NCBI GenBank assembly: GCA_963785755.1
Contig: CAWAXG010000002.1
Coordinates: forward strand, 806,001 to 870,000
DNA length: 64,000 bases
Origin: JACCXG01 sp963785755
GTDB lineage: Bacteria > Acidobacteriota > Vicinamibacteria > Vicinamibacterales > 2-12-FULL-66-21
Direction of reading: 5' to 3'
This document shows, in pieces, positions 8,482 to 17,229 of this stretch. Both the position numbers and the translations under genes were made by a program. The notes beneath the pieces were generated by a model, which was not told the DNA's origin, did no database searches, and saw only the letters and a list, made by a program, of their open reading frames with translations. Positions within the stretch are counted from its first letter, which is position 1. Each line of letters begins with the position of its first letter.

Positions 8482-10131
8482 GGTTCCTTGACGACCAGGA
8501 TCTGATTGACCGGCCACGTCGGTCAGGACCTGCTTCGCGCCGCTCGGCCACAGGATCTCGATTCGCTGAATGACCTTCGCGGCGCCGACCCCGACGTGCA
8601 GGCGGGTATCGTTGCTGCTCAGATAACTGGCGACGTTGTTGATCTCCCTCACCTGTACTTTACCCGCGGCCTCGACCTGCACCCGCGCGCCGAGTCCGAA
8701 CCGGTTGCTCTTGGTACCTTCGGCGCGCAGCGAAATCCAGTTGCCTTGCCTGAGCCCCTGATTCCGCAACAGGATCGGCGCCTGGCCCAGGCTCGAAATG
8801 ACGACGTCGAGATTGCCGTCGTTGTCGAAGTCGGCGACGGCGAGTCCGCGGCCGACGCGCACGCCCCGCAGCCCAGGTCCGCTCGTGTCGGAGACGTCGC
8901 GGAAGCGGGTGCCGAGATTCTCGTACATCAAGTCCTTCTGCGCATAGGACAGCGCCGGCTGATACAGCTTCACGTTGTCGATGACGTGCCCGTTGGTCAC
9001 GTGGATCTCGAGGTCGCCGTCGTTGTCGGCGTCGTACAGCTTCGTGCCGAAGCCGAGAGGCAGGAAGCCGGATCCGAGGCCGACCTTCGACGTGACGTCC
9101 TCGAAGGTGCCATCGCCCTGATTCTGGTAGAGCGTATTCAACTCTTCGGAGAAATTCGTGACGAAGAGATCGGGCTGCGCATCGCCGTCGACGTCGGCGC
9201 AGTCGACGCCCATGCCCGCCTGCGGCTTGCCGTTCAGGTCGAACCCCACCGCGGCGCCATAGGCCACGTCCACGAACGTTCCATCGCCGTTGTTGCGATA
9301 CAGGAAGTTGCGGACGAGATCGTTGGCGACGTAGACGTCCTGATCGCCGTCGCGATCGAAGTCGCAGAACGTGACGCCGAGCCCCTTGCCGGCGGGATTG
9401 GCGATGCCAGCCTGCTGCGACACGTCGGTGAACGTGCCGTTGCCGTTGTTGCGATAGAGACGGTCGGCCATGCCATCGAAGATCGTCGGATTGCAGTACA
9501 TCCGGTAGCCTTCCTTCCGCACGCCGCAGTAGGGATTGTCGGAGAGCCGGAAGTCCAGGTAGTTGGCGACGTAGAGATCGAGATCGCCGTCGCGATCGAA
9601 ATCGAAGAACCCGGTGCTGGTGCTCCACTCGGTGGGCGGCCCGGCGACGCCCGCAGCGGCCGTGACATCCGCAAACGTGCCGTCGCCCTTGTTGCGAAAC
9701 AGGATGTTGGGCCCGAACGCCGTCACGTACAAATCGAGGTGCCCGTCATTGTCGTAGTCTCCGACCGCGACCCCGGTCTTGTACGACTTGTTGCCGTCGG
9801 CCGCGACGCCGGCCTGCTGCGTCACATCGGTGAAGGTCCCGTCGCGGTTGTTGCGGTACAGGGCATTCGCGGTGCCGGGCGCGCCGTTGACGAAGTACAG
9901 ATCGGGATAGCCGTCGTTGTCGTAGTCGATCCAGGCGACGCCGGAACCAAACGTTTCGACCATGTACTTGTCGGGCGTCGCGCCGGACTTGTGGACGAAC
10001 GTGATCTTCGCTTGCGCGGTGACGTCGACGAAGTTCACGGGTTGATCCGGCTTGGCCTTCGCGCTCTGGCCGACGGAGTCGGCTGGTACCAGGAGCGCGA
10101 GCACCGGTACGAGCCGTCTGAACCAGATCAC
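8478..10131 (-). CDS. CRTAC1 family protein with FG-GAP/VCBS repeats and ASPIC/UnbV domain
   Basis: About 550 residues. A signal peptide (MIWFRRLVPVLALLVPADSV) is followed by at least six FG-GAP-type calcium-binding repeats of the pattern DxDxDGxxDLY, for example WIDYDNDGYPDLYFVN, DYDNDGHLDLYVTAF and FDRDGDQDVYVANDL. The C-terminal ASPIC/UnbV region has IEILWPSGAKQVLTDV. The normal ending VNQILVVKEP with stop at 8478-8480 is recovered by removing one extra G near 8506; without that the frame reads on into the methyltransferase. The protein should fold as an extracellular beta-propeller; biochemical role is unknown. It overlaps the TPR gene by four bases. Confidence 0.86.
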
Positions 10132-11282
10132 AGTCGTTGACCCGCGTCCGGATTCTGGAGCTTCTGATCGAGCAGCTTGCGCTTGTCGGGCGGAAGCGGG
10201 AACCCGAGCGTCGCCGCGCGCGCCGCGTGGGTGGACGCCAGCTTGTACGAGCCCATCAGCAGATAGACCTCCGCGAGATCGCGATGGGCCGGGCCATGAT
10301 CGGGTTCCGTGCTCAACACTGTCTTGAAGGCGTCGGCTGCGGCGGCGAGCTGACGGCGCTGCAGGGCGAGCAATCCTTTCTCGACGTAGAAATCGATCTC
10401 GATCTGCTGGTGCTGCTGATAAGCGGAGCTCTGCGCGCTCGGTCCGGCCGGCGTCGCCTTGGCGAGGTGTTGCTCGGCCGTGTCGAGCAGACCCTTGCCA
10501 CGATAGGCGCGCGAGAGCTGAATGTGAAGATCGGCGCGCGATGGGTCGAGGCGAGTGCCTTCGGTCAACGCCGCCAACGCGTCATCCAGCCGTCCGGCGT
10601 CGATGTACGCCGCGCCGAGGCTGCCGTACAGCTCCGGCCGTTTCGCCCCCGACTTGACGATCTGTTCCAGCTCTCGAATCGCCTCGTCGCGCCGTCCGAG
10701 ATCGAACAAGGCGAGCCCCAGATAGTAGCGGGCCTCGCCCGATGACGGGTCGGCCTGCAGCGCCTGCCGGGCCAGTTGCTCCGCCCGCTGCGGGTTCTTC
10801 AATTGCCGTTCGACGTCGGCCAGCAGCGCCGTGAATTGCGCGTTGCCTGGCTGCTGTTCGAGCGCGGTCTGCAGCTCTTCGCGCGCGCGCTGGGCCCGGC
10901 CCATGTCCAGGTAGAGGTGCGCGAGATAGAAGCGCGCGGGAGCGAAACGCGGATCGATCGCCAGCGCCTGACGCAGCTCGGCCGTCGCTTCCCCGATGAG
11001 ATCCGGCGACCCGTGCATCCGGTAAGCGATCCCGAGCAGCAGGTGCGCCTGCGCCGAGCGCGGGTCCTCGGCGAGGATCTCCTTCAGCTCCTGAATGTGC
11101 TCCTTGACGCGAGCCGGGCTCGAGAACAGCTCCTTGCCGACGCGATTCAACCGTTCCTGAACCGGCTGTTTCGCGACGCCGCCCTGCACCGCGGCCGATG
11201 ACGGCATCGGATCGAACGCCCGGCACGCGAAGCCTGCGGCCAGAACGAACACGAGCGTGGTGCGCAACCGGGTGAGCCTCAT
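10128..11282 (-). CDS. Exported TPR-repeat protein, first gene of the EIIC operon
   Basis: I chose the ATG at 11282 (MRLTRLRTTLVFVLAAGFAC), which gives a signal peptide; the open frame extends further upstream only through the intergenic GCACGACG repeat. The 384-residue product is mostly tetratricopeptide repeats, with units such as AQAHLLLGIAYRMHG, APARFYLAHLYLDMGR, GEARYYLGLALFDLGR and PELYGSLGAAYIDAGR, and a C-terminal unit at PAHRDLAEVYLLMGSYK. A Cys closes the signal region, so a lipoprotein is possible, but the lipobox is poor. It likely serves as a protein-interaction scaffold. The stop overlaps the next start as ATGA. The 252-base gap upstream should hold the operon promoter. Confidence 0.85.
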   Translation of the reverse strand: MRLTRLRTTLVFVLAAGFACRAFDPMPSSAAVQGGVAKQPVQERLNRVGKELFSSPARVKEHIQELKEILAEDPRSAQAHLLLGIAYRMHGSPDLIGEATAELRQALAIDPRFAPARFYLAHLYLDMGRAQRAREELQTALEQQPGNAQFTALLADVERQLKNPQRAEQLARQALQADPSSGEARYYLGLALFDLGRRDEAIRELEQIVKSGAKRPELYGSLGAAYIDAGRLDDALAALTEGTRLDPSRADLHIQLSRAYRGKGLLDTAEQHLAKATPAGPSAQSSAYQQHQQIEIDFYVEKGLLALQRRQLAAAADAFKTVLSTEPDHGPAHRDLAEVYLLMGSYKLASTHAARAATLGFPLPPDKRKLLDQKLQNPDAGQRL

Positions 11283-11339
11283 GGATCGATGGCCGGAACG
11301 ATCATGATTCGTCGCGCGCTTGTGACGTGTCAAGGCAGG

Positions 11340-11530
11340 CGCTATCGCAGACGGCACGACGGCACGACGGCACGACGGCACGACGAAAATCGATGCCATA
11401 AGTGATTCCTCGTGACTTCGCAATCTCCCGTCCTCCCGTCCTCCTTGTGAAGTGCCCCTGTCCTGGCGCTCGAGAAGCGTCGTCCCAGTGACTTCGTGGC
11501 CTTCGTTGCGGCGCGAAGCGCAAAGGCGTC
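11340..11530. repeat. Intergenic repeat cluster (GCACGACG units, GTCCTCCC units)
   Basis: Positions 11350-11386 carry four tandem copies of the octamer GGCACGAC. Two GTCCTCCC units follow at about 11436-11455, and the segment GCGGCGCGAAGCGCAA lies near 11508-11523. The same pieces recur near 16.7, 36.8 and 61.3 kb (GCACGACG family) and near 54.65 kb (GTCCTCCC tract). It lies between the DUF6454 gene and the TPR gene, both on the minus strand. Confidence 0.7.
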
Positions 11531-11534
11531 GTAG

Positions 11535-12497
11535 TCACTTCGTCGTGACGTCGTACACATAGATAGTGGACTTGTCGTCCTCGGGCATGAAATAGCCCCT
11601 GAGGCCCGACGCGCTCGGCTCGATCCATACCGGGTTGTGCATCATGTCCAACCCGGTCGCGGTCCAGAGCAGCACCGGCACCTGGTGTATCGGGCGGCCG
11701 TCACGGAGGTCGACGAGATCGAGACCGCCCAGCCTGAACGGGGCCGCGGTCGGACTCTGACGCATCTCCGTGACCCCGGAGCACAACATGCGATGGCTGC
11801 CCGCATACTTGCAGTCCTGGTAGTCGACGTAGTGCGAACGGTTGAGCGTGCGCAGCTTCTCGGGGGCCGTCCCCGCATTCGTCACCTTCCCGCTGCGATC
11901 GAGCGTCCACCGGTAGAAACGCCGCGAGCCCCAGCTGACACCGTGCAGCGTGTTGTCATCGGTGTTGCGGGCGACCCCGCCGATCGAATCGGCGAAGCGG
12001 AACACTTCCACCGCCTTCATGCTGCCGGGATCGACGCGGTAGAACATCGAGCGGCTGTTCGGCCGGTACTCCGAGACTGGCACCCAGATGTGCGTCCCGT
12101 CGAAATCGATCCCGCCGGGGTGATACATCGTCCCTTCCCCGAGCGCGAGATCCGCGATCAGCTTTCCGTCCTTGTCGATCTTGAAGAGATGGCCGGCGCC
12201 CTCACCCGTGTCGCGATCGTAGCCGCCGGCAGGCTCCGCAAACCGGCGGGTGCGCACCCTGACCTCGACTGACGACACGAAATACGTGTCGCCGATCTTC
12301 ACCATGCCCTGCGGGTGATGTGCCGGGAAGCCCACCGGCACCGACGCGACGAGCTTCCACGGGGATTCGCGGGTCAACTGCATCACTCGATCCGCGACCA
12401 TCGACCTGGTCCCGGCTGGAGCGGACTGCAGGACCAGGGCAGCGGCCAGCCCGGCCGCGGATTTCAGCATCAAGTGCAAGGCTCTCCTGCCTTTCAT
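11535..12497 (-). CDS. Secreted DUF6454-type beta-propeller protein
   Basis: The 320-residue product begins MKGRRALHLMLKSAAGLAAA from the ATG at 12497 (a second ATG at 12470 gives an equally good signal peptide). The mature part has WKLVASVPVGFPAHHPQGMV, TYFVSSVEV, GEGTMYHPGGIDFDGTHIWV and a C-terminal blade SGLRGYFMPEDDKSTIYVYD. This pattern matches the DUF6454 family as I know it, whose function is not established. A six- or seven-bladed propeller outside the cytoplasm is likely. It is divergent from the ADOP permease gene, and the spacer carries two strong hairpins. Confidence 0.7.
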   Translation of the reverse strand: MKGRRALHLMLKSAAGLAAALVLQSAPAGTRSMVADRVMQLTRESPWKLVASVPVGFPAHHPQGMVKIGDTYFVSSVEVRVRTRRFAEPAGGYDRDTGEGAGHLFKIDKDGKLIADLALGEGTMYHPGGIDFDGTHIWVPVSEYRPNSRSMFYRVDPGSMKAVEVFRFADSIGGVARNTDDNTLHGVSWGSRRFYRWTLDRSGKVTNAGTAPEKLRTLNRSHYVDYQDCKYAGSHRMLCSGVTEMRQSPTAAPFRLGGLDLVDLRDGRPIHQVPVLLWTATGLDMMHNPVWIEPSASGLRGYFMPEDDKSTIYVYDVTTK

Positions 12498-12545
12498 CGG
12501 CCCGAACGTCCCACCCGGGCCCACCGTCTAACCAACCGGTTCTAC

Positions 12546-12595
12546 AAGGAACAAGGGGAGCCCTGTTCCTTCAGGCTGCGTCTTTCAGCAGCCTG
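12546..12595. terminator. Two adjacent strong hairpins in the divergent spacer
   Basis: Arms 12546-12553 (AAGGAACA) and 12564-12571 (TGTTCCTT) pair perfectly, and GGG/CCC extends the stem inward past one bulged A. Immediately after, CAGGCTGC at 12572-12579 pairs perfectly with GCAGCCTG at 12588-12595. The genes on both sides diverge, so these are not simple terminators; transcript leader structures or dispersed repeats are as likely. Confidence 0.5.
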
Positions 12596-12598
12596 CCT

Positions 12599-12636
12599 AG
12601 TCCCGAATCCCGAATCCCGAGTCCCGAGTCCCGACG
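12599..12636. repeat. Heptad tract of TCCCGAA/TCCCGAG units ending just before the ADOP start
   Basis: Five consecutive seven-base units, two TCCCGAA then TCCCGAG/TCCCGAC, stop three bases before the ATG at 12639. The tract occupies the place of a ribosome binding site, and no Shine-Dalgarno sequence is visible. Related GGGACTC tracts occur at 15.1, 38.75 and 49.5 kb. Confidence 0.75.
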
Positions 12637-12638
12637 CT

Positions 12639-15110
12639 ATGCGACTACTCCCTACCCGAATTAGCCGTATTCTCCGCCGTTTCCTGCGCGCGCCCGGGTT
12701 TACATTCGTGGCCGTGCTCACGCTTGCGGCCGGGATTGGCGCCAACGCGGCCATTTTCGCGGTCGTTCGTGGCGTGCTCCTCAAGCCGCTGCCCTACCAG
12801 GAACCGGAGCGGCTGGTCTCGGTCTGGCACTCCGCCCCCGGCATGAACGTGCCGATGCTCAACCAGTCGCCCGCCACCTATTTCATCTACAAGGACGAGG
12901 GGCGGGTGTTCGAGCACATCGGCATCTGGAACGACACGGCGGTCACGGTGACCGGCGTCGGCGAGCCGGAGCGAATTGTCGCGATGCAGGTCACACAGGG
13001 GGTGCTCGACGCGCTCCGCGTCGAGCCGCTCATCGGCCGCCGGTTCACGGCTGACGACGATTCGCCGCGAACGCCGCGGCGCGTGATTCTCACGCATGCC
13101 TACTGGCAGCAGAAGTTCGGCAGCGATTCGATGGTGGTCGGCCGCAACGTGACAATTGACGGCACACCCAGGGAGATCGTCGGCGTGCTGCCAGCCGATT
13201 TCCGCTTTCTCGACAGGCAGCTGCAGGTCGTGCTGCCGCTCCGATTCGACCGCGCGAAGCTCTTCGTCGGCAACTTCAGCTTCCAGGGGATTGCCCGCCT
13301 CCGGCCCGGCGTCACGATCGAGCAGGCGAACGCCGACGTCGCGCGCATGATTCCGCTCGTGATCGAACGGTTCCCGCTGCCCGGCGGCTTCACGAAAAAG
13401 ATGTTCGAAGAGATCCGGATGGCACCGAACACCCGTCCTCTCTCGGCTGACGTGATCGGCGACGTCGGCCGCATCCTCTGGGTGCTCCTGGGAACGGTCG
13501 GCCTCGTTCTCCTCATCGCCTGTGCGAACGTCGCGAATCTGTTTCTCGTTCGCGCGGAGTCACGGCAGCAGGAGCTCGCAATTCACGCCGCGCTCGGCGC
13601 CAGCTGGCGGCAGGTCGCGTGGGAGCTGCTTTCCGAGAGCCTCGCCCTCTCGCTTGCAGGCGGCGCTGCGGGCGTGCTGCTCGCGTATGCGGGTGTCCGC
13701 GGGCTCGTCGCGATGGCGCCACAGGGGCTGCCCCGGCTGGCCGACATCTCGATCGATCCGCTCGTGCTCCTCTTCACCGCAGGGATCTCGCTCCTCGCCG
13801 GCCTGCTGTTCGGGTTGATCCCGGTCGTGAAGTTCGCGACGCCGCACCTGGCCGGAGCGCTGAAGGAAGGCGGCCGCCTGTCGAGCGCCGGGCGGACGCG
13901 GCACCGCGCGCGGAATGCCCTGGTGGTCGCCGAAATCGCGCTCGCCGTCGTGCTGCTCGTCGCCTCGGGCTTGATGATCCGCACGTTCCAGGCCATGCGC
14001 CAGGTCCATCCCGGGTTCGCAAGTCCCGCCGACGTGCTGACCTTCCGGGTCTCGATTCCGTCGTCTCTCGTGTCCGATCCGGAGGCCACGACGCGGATGC
14101 ATCAGCAGATCGCGGAGCGCCTCGAACAGCTTCCCGGCGTGACGTCGGTGGGCGTGACGTCCTCGATCACGATGGACGGATCGAATTCCAACGATCCGAT
14201 CTTCGTCGAAGATTTTCCGGGACCGGGCGGACGGATCCCACCGCTCCGCCGGTTCAAATCGATCGGGGCCCGCTACTTCGAGACGATGGGCAATCCGGTG
14301 GTGGCGGGACGGGCGCTGACCTGGAACGACAGCCTGGAGCGCGCGACGGTCGTGATGGTCAGCGAGAACTTTGCCCGCGAGTTCTGGAAGGAGCCGTCGG
14401 CCGCGATCGGCCGCCGCATCAGGCAGAACACGACCGATCCGTGGCGCACGATCGTCGGCGTCGCCGCGGATGAACGCGACAACGGTGTCGCCCAAGCTGC
14501 GCCGGCAATCGTCTACTGGCCGATGCTGCTCAAGGACTTCTGGGGCACTCCGCTGGAGGTGCGGCGGGAAATGGCTTATGCGGTGCGAAGCGGCCGTCCG
14601 GAGTCGGCGACGCTGCTCGAGGAGATTCAGCAGGCGGTGTGGTCGGTCAACTCCAATCTGCCCGTCGCCCGCGTCCGCACGCTGACCGAGATCCAATCGC
14701 GATCGATGGCCCAGACCTCGTTCGCGCTCGTCATGCTCGGCATCGCTGCCGCGGTCGCGCTGCTCCTCGGCGTCGTCGGCATCTACGGCGTGATCTCTTA
14801 CGTCGCCACGCAGCGCACCCGCGAAATCGGCATCCGGATGGCGCTCGGCGCCGCCGCCCGCGACGTCGGCAGCCTGTTCCTGCGGCATGGCCTGATCCTC
14901 GTCACCATCGGGGTCGTCCTCGGCACGATCGCGGCGGCGCTGCTGACGCGAGTGATGAGTACGCTGCTGTTCGGCGTCAGCTCGATGGATCCCGCGACGT
15001 ACGCCATCGTGGCCATCGGCCTGGCGGCGACGGCCCTGCTCGCAAGCTACCTGCCGGCGCGCCGCGCCGCCCGCATCGATCCCGCTACGGCGCTTCGGTG
15101 GGAGGCTTAG
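12639..15110 (+). CDS. ADOP-family ABC transporter permease (duplicated FtsX/MacB-like)
   Basis: The 823-residue protein starts MRLLPTRISRILRRFLRAPG from the ATG at 12639. A first transmembrane helix (TFVAVLTLAAGIGANAAIF) leads to a MacB-type periplasmic domain. The first FtsX core lies at about residues 275-390 (LLGTVGLVLLIACANVANLF, LAIHAALGASWRQV), then a second periplasmic domain, then the C-terminal FtsX core (LLGVVGIYGVISYVATQRTR, EIGIRMALGAAARDV) and the family tail YLPARRAARIDPATALRWE. This duplicated architecture without an adjacent ATPase is the acidobacterial duplicated orphan permease family. It probably works with an ATPase encoded elsewhere in export or mechanotransmission; the substrate is unknown. 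Confidence 0.93.
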   Translation: MRLLPTRISRILRRFLRAPGFTFVAVLTLAAGIGANAAIFAVVRGVLLKPLPYQEPERLVSVWHSAPGMNVPMLNQSPATYFIYKDEGRVFEHIGIWNDTAVTVTGVGEPERIVAMQVTQGVLDALRVEPLIGRRFTADDDSPRTPRRVILTHAYWQQKFGSDSMVVGRNVTIDGTPREIVGVLPADFRFLDRQLQVVLPLRFDRAKLFVGNFSFQGIARLRPGVTIEQANADVARMIPLVIERFPLPGGFTKKMFEEIRMAPNTRPLSADVIGDVGRILWVLLGTVGLVLLIACANVANLFLVRAESRQQELAIHAALGASWRQVAWELLSESLALSLAGGAAGVLLAYAGVRGLVAMAPQGLPRLADISIDPLVLLFTAGISLLAGLLFGLIPVVKFATPHLAGALKEGGRLSSAGRTRHRARNALVVAEIALAVVLLVASGLMIRTFQAMRQVHPGFASPADVLTFRVSIPSSLVSDPEATTRMHQQIAERLEQLPGVTSVGVTSSITMDGSNSNDPIFVEDFPGPGGRIPPLRRFKSIGARYFETMGNPVVAGRALTWNDSLERATVVMVSENFAREFWKEPSAAIGRRIRQNTTDPWRTIVGVAADERDNGVAQAAPAIVYWPMLLKDFWGTPLEVRREMAYAVRSGRPESATLLEEIQQAVWSVNSNLPVARVRTLTEIQSRSMAQTSFALVMLGIAAAVALLLGVVGIYGVISYVATQRTREIGIRMALGAAARDVGSLFLRHGLILVTIGVVLGTIAAALLTRVMSTLLFGVSSMDPATYAIVAIGLAATALLASYLPARRAARIDPATALRWEA

Positions 15111-15111
15111 G

Positions 15112-15215
15112 ATCGGGACTCGGGGGTCGGGGCTCGGGACTGGGTCGTTCGGGACTCGGGACTCGGGGCTGGGGATCGGGATCGGTGATCGGGGTCGGGG
15201 ACTCGCGGGTCTGGG
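15112..15215. repeat. GGGACTC/GGGATCG heptad tract downstream of the ADOP gene
   Basis: Degenerate units such as GGGACTC, GGGGCTC and GGGATCG repeat for about 100 bases directly after the ADOP stop. The remaining spacer to 15369 is composed of GCGCGAAGGCG-like units. No gene is seen in this 258-base gap. Confidence 0.75.
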
Positions 15216-15372
15216 TGGTTACGGGTCGGCTCCCCCGGGACGTGGGACTCCGGTCACAGCCTGCCGCGTCACAGCCTGCGCGCGATCGAAGGCCTGCGCG
15301 GAGCGCGAAGGCGGGCGCAGCGCGAAGGCGCGAAGCGCGAAGGCGGGGTGTCTTGCGCTGTCCGGGGAAGTG

Positions 15373-16638
15373 ATGCTCAGATCAACTGTTGTGCCTGCCG
15401 CCGATCCCGTTCATGAAGCGGTAAATGCCGTCTATCTCTCCGATTCGCGGCGTGTTCTCGCGACACTGATCCGGCTGCTCGGCGATTTCGACGTCGCCGA
15501 GGAGGCGCTGCACGACGCCTTCAGGGCGGCGCTGGAGCAGTGGCCGCGAGACGGGGTACCTGCCAATCCGCGCGCCTGGCTGGTGTCGACCGGCCGCTTC
15601 AAGGCTATCGACGGTTTGCGGCGGCGCGCGCGGTTCGACGCGCTCGACGAGAGCGGCAGCGGCATGGACATCGCCGTCGAGGACACTGCCGCCTGGGCCG
15701 ACGAAGAGAGCGTGGGGGATGACCGGCTGCGGCTCATCTTCACGTGCTGCCATCCCGCGCTGGCGCCGGATGCGCAGGTCGCGTTGACCCTGCGCGAGGT
15801 GTGCGGACTGACGACCGAGGAGATCGCGCAGGCCTTTCTGACCCCGGCGCCGACCGTGGCGCAGCGCATCGTCCGGGCGAAGGCGAAGATTCGGGACGCG
15901 CGTATTCCGTATCAGGTGCCGACGCCCGCCGAGCTGCCAGAGCGGCTGGACGCGGTGCTGCGCGTCATCTACCTGGTGTTCAACGAGGGCTACTCGGCCT
16001 CCTCGGGGACCTCGCTGACGCGGCACGACCTCTCCGCCGAGGCGATTCGTCTCGGCCGGCTGCTCGTCGATCTGCTGCCGGAGCCGGAGGCGATCGGCCT
16101 GCTCGCCTTGATGCTGCTCCACGAATCGCGGCGCCGGACGCGATCGAGCCCGTCGGGCGAGGTCGTCCTGCTCAGCGAACAGGACCGCTCGCTGTGGGAT
16201 CGCGATCAGATCGCCGAGGGCTCCCGGCTCGTGGAGCGATCGCTGTCGACGCAGCGCTTCGGCCCGTACACGCTCCAGGCGGCGATTGCGGCAGTGCACG
16301 CGGAAGCACCGAGCGCGGAAGAAACCGACTGGGAAGAAATCGTCGGTCTGTACGGCCTGCTGCTTCGGGCCGAGCCTTCACCCGTGATCGAGCTGAACCG
16401 GGCGGTCGCCGTGGCCATGAAAGACGGGCCAGGCGCGGGGTTGGACCTCATCGACGCGATTCTCCGGCGCGGCGACCTGGTGACCTACCGCCTCGCCCAT
16501 GCCGCGCGTGCGGACATGTGCCGTCGCCTGGGACGAACGGCTGACGCGCGCGCCGCCTACGAACGGGCCCTCGAGCTCACGAAGCAGGACCCGGAACGGC
16601 GATTCCTCGAGCGGCGGCTGGCTGAACTGGGGAATTAG
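15373..16638 (+). CDS. RNA polymerase sigma factor, ECF42 type (DUF6596)
   Basis: The 421-residue protein is much longer than ordinary ECF factors. Region 2 is at about residues 15-75 (ATLIRLLGDFDVAEEALHDA, WLVSTGRFKAIDGLRRRAR) and region 4 at about 110-175 (LRLIFTCCHPALAPDAQVAL, CGLTTEEIAQAFLTPAPTVA). A long C-terminal helical domain follows (LRVIYLVFNEGYSASSG, AEAIRLGRLLVDLLPEPEAI, SPVIELNRAVAVAMKDGPGA), as in the ECF42/COG4941 group, where it takes the place of an anti-sigma factor. The ATG at 15373 is better spaced from the GGGGAAG site than the GTG three bases upstream. The neighbouring DGPF protein at 16861 is the known ECF42 partner. Confidence 0.92.
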   Translation: MLRSTVVPAADPVHEAVNAVYLSDSRRVLATLIRLLGDFDVAEEALHDAFRAALEQWPRDGVPANPRAWLVSTGRFKAIDGLRRRARFDALDESGSGMDIAVEDTAAWADEESVGDDRLRLIFTCCHPALAPDAQVALTLREVCGLTTEEIAQAFLTPAPTVAQRIVRAKAKIRDARIPYQVPTPAELPERLDAVLRVIYLVFNEGYSASSGTSLTRHDLSAEAIRLGRLLVDLLPEPEAIGLLALMLLHESRRRTRSSPSGEVVLLSEQDRSLWDRDQIAEGSRLVERSLSTQRFGPYTLQAAIAAVHAEAPSAEETDWEEIVGLYGLLLRAEPSPVIELNRAVAVAMKDGPGAGLDLIDAILRRGDLVTYRLAHAARADMCRRLGRTADARAAYERALELTKQDPERRFLERRLAELGN

Positions 16639-16711
16639 CGAAGGGTGTGTCGAATCAGGGGGTCGCCGACCGACAACTACGTAGTGCGGCAAATCTCGGA
16701 GGCAGGTCTAC

Positions 16712-16830
16712 GAATTGCGCTTCGCGCTGCACGACGGCGACGACGGCACGACGTCACAAAGGCCCCGGGTGAAATTTTTCACGTCGTGCCGTCGTGCCGT
16801 CGTGCCTTCGTGCGGCGCGATAGCGCCTCG
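16712..16830. repeat. Extended inverted repeat of the GCACGACG family between the sigma factor and DGPF genes
   Basis: CGACGGCACGACGT at 16741-16754 pairs perfectly with ACGTCGTGCCGTCG at 16781-16794, a 14-base stem with a 26-base loop. Outside it, GAATTGCGCTTCGCGC at the left is close to the reverse complement of the GCGCGAAGCGCAACTCG end seen in the copies at 36.9 and 61.4 kb. The element lies in the spacer between two co-directional genes and could attenuate or stabilise the transcript. Confidence 0.75.
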
Positions 16831-16860
16831 TCAGCCGATTCGGACGATTAGAGAAACGTT

Positions 16861-17196
16861 ATGAAATATCTGTGCCTGGTCTACATCGAAGAAGCGAAGC
16901 TGCACAACCTGCGGGACAGCGAGTGCGCGGCGTACAGCAGCGGGCTGAAGAACAAGGGGGTGCTGCTCGGCGCCGAACCGCTTCAGCCGGTCGAAACCGC
17001 GACCACGGTGCGAGTCCGGAATGGCAAGGTTTCCATCACCGACGGTCCCTTCGCCGAAACCAAAGAGCAGCTCGCGGGTTTCTATCTCATCGACGCGCGC
17101 GATCTGAACGACGCAATTCAGGTCGCGTCGAAGATCCCGCCCGCCCGTGAGGGGAGCATCGAGGTTCGCCCGGTCAGAGAGCTGATGGTGGACTAG
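16861..17196 (+). CDS. YciI/DGPF-domain protein, partner of the ECF42 sigma factor
   Basis: The 111-residue protein starts MKYLCLVYIEEAKLHNL and contains the family-defining ITDGPFAETKEQLAGFYLID block at about residues 57-76, ending with IEVRPVREL. DGPF proteins are small ferredoxin-fold proteins, and genes for them sit beside ECF42 sigma factors in many phyla, where they are thought to take part in the same response. The order here (sigma factor first) is reversed from the common one. It is separated from the sigma gene by the inverted repeat at 16712-16830. Confidence 0.92.
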   Translation: MKYLCLVYIEEAKLHNLRDSECAAYSSGLKNKGVLLGAEPLQPVETATTVRVRNGKVSITDGPFAETKEQLAGFYLIDARDLNDAIQVASKIPPAREGSIEVRPVRELMVD

Positions 17197-17202
17197 TAGA
17201 CC

Positions 17203-17225
17203 GAGCAGGCGGCTTCCTCCTGCTC
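17203..17225. terminator. Candidate bidirectional terminator hairpin
   Basis: GAGCAGG (17203-17209) and CCTGCTC (17219-17225) form a perfect seven-base stem around a nine-base loop. It lies in the 33-base gap between the convergent DGPF and transporter genes, where a shared terminator would be expected. There is no clear T tract, so termination is plausible, not certain. Confidence 0.55.
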
Positions 17226-17229
17226 CTTG

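Noticed and set aside
8506..10140. Long plus-strand open frame of 544 residues opposite the CRTAC1 gene
   Set aside because: It is the antisense of the repetitive CRTAC1 coding sequence; its Val/Ile/Glu periodicity comes from the DxDxDG repeats.
11350..11386. Tandem GCACGACG units considered as a CRISPR array
   Set aside because: Units are eight bases and directly adjacent, with no spacers and no cas genes.
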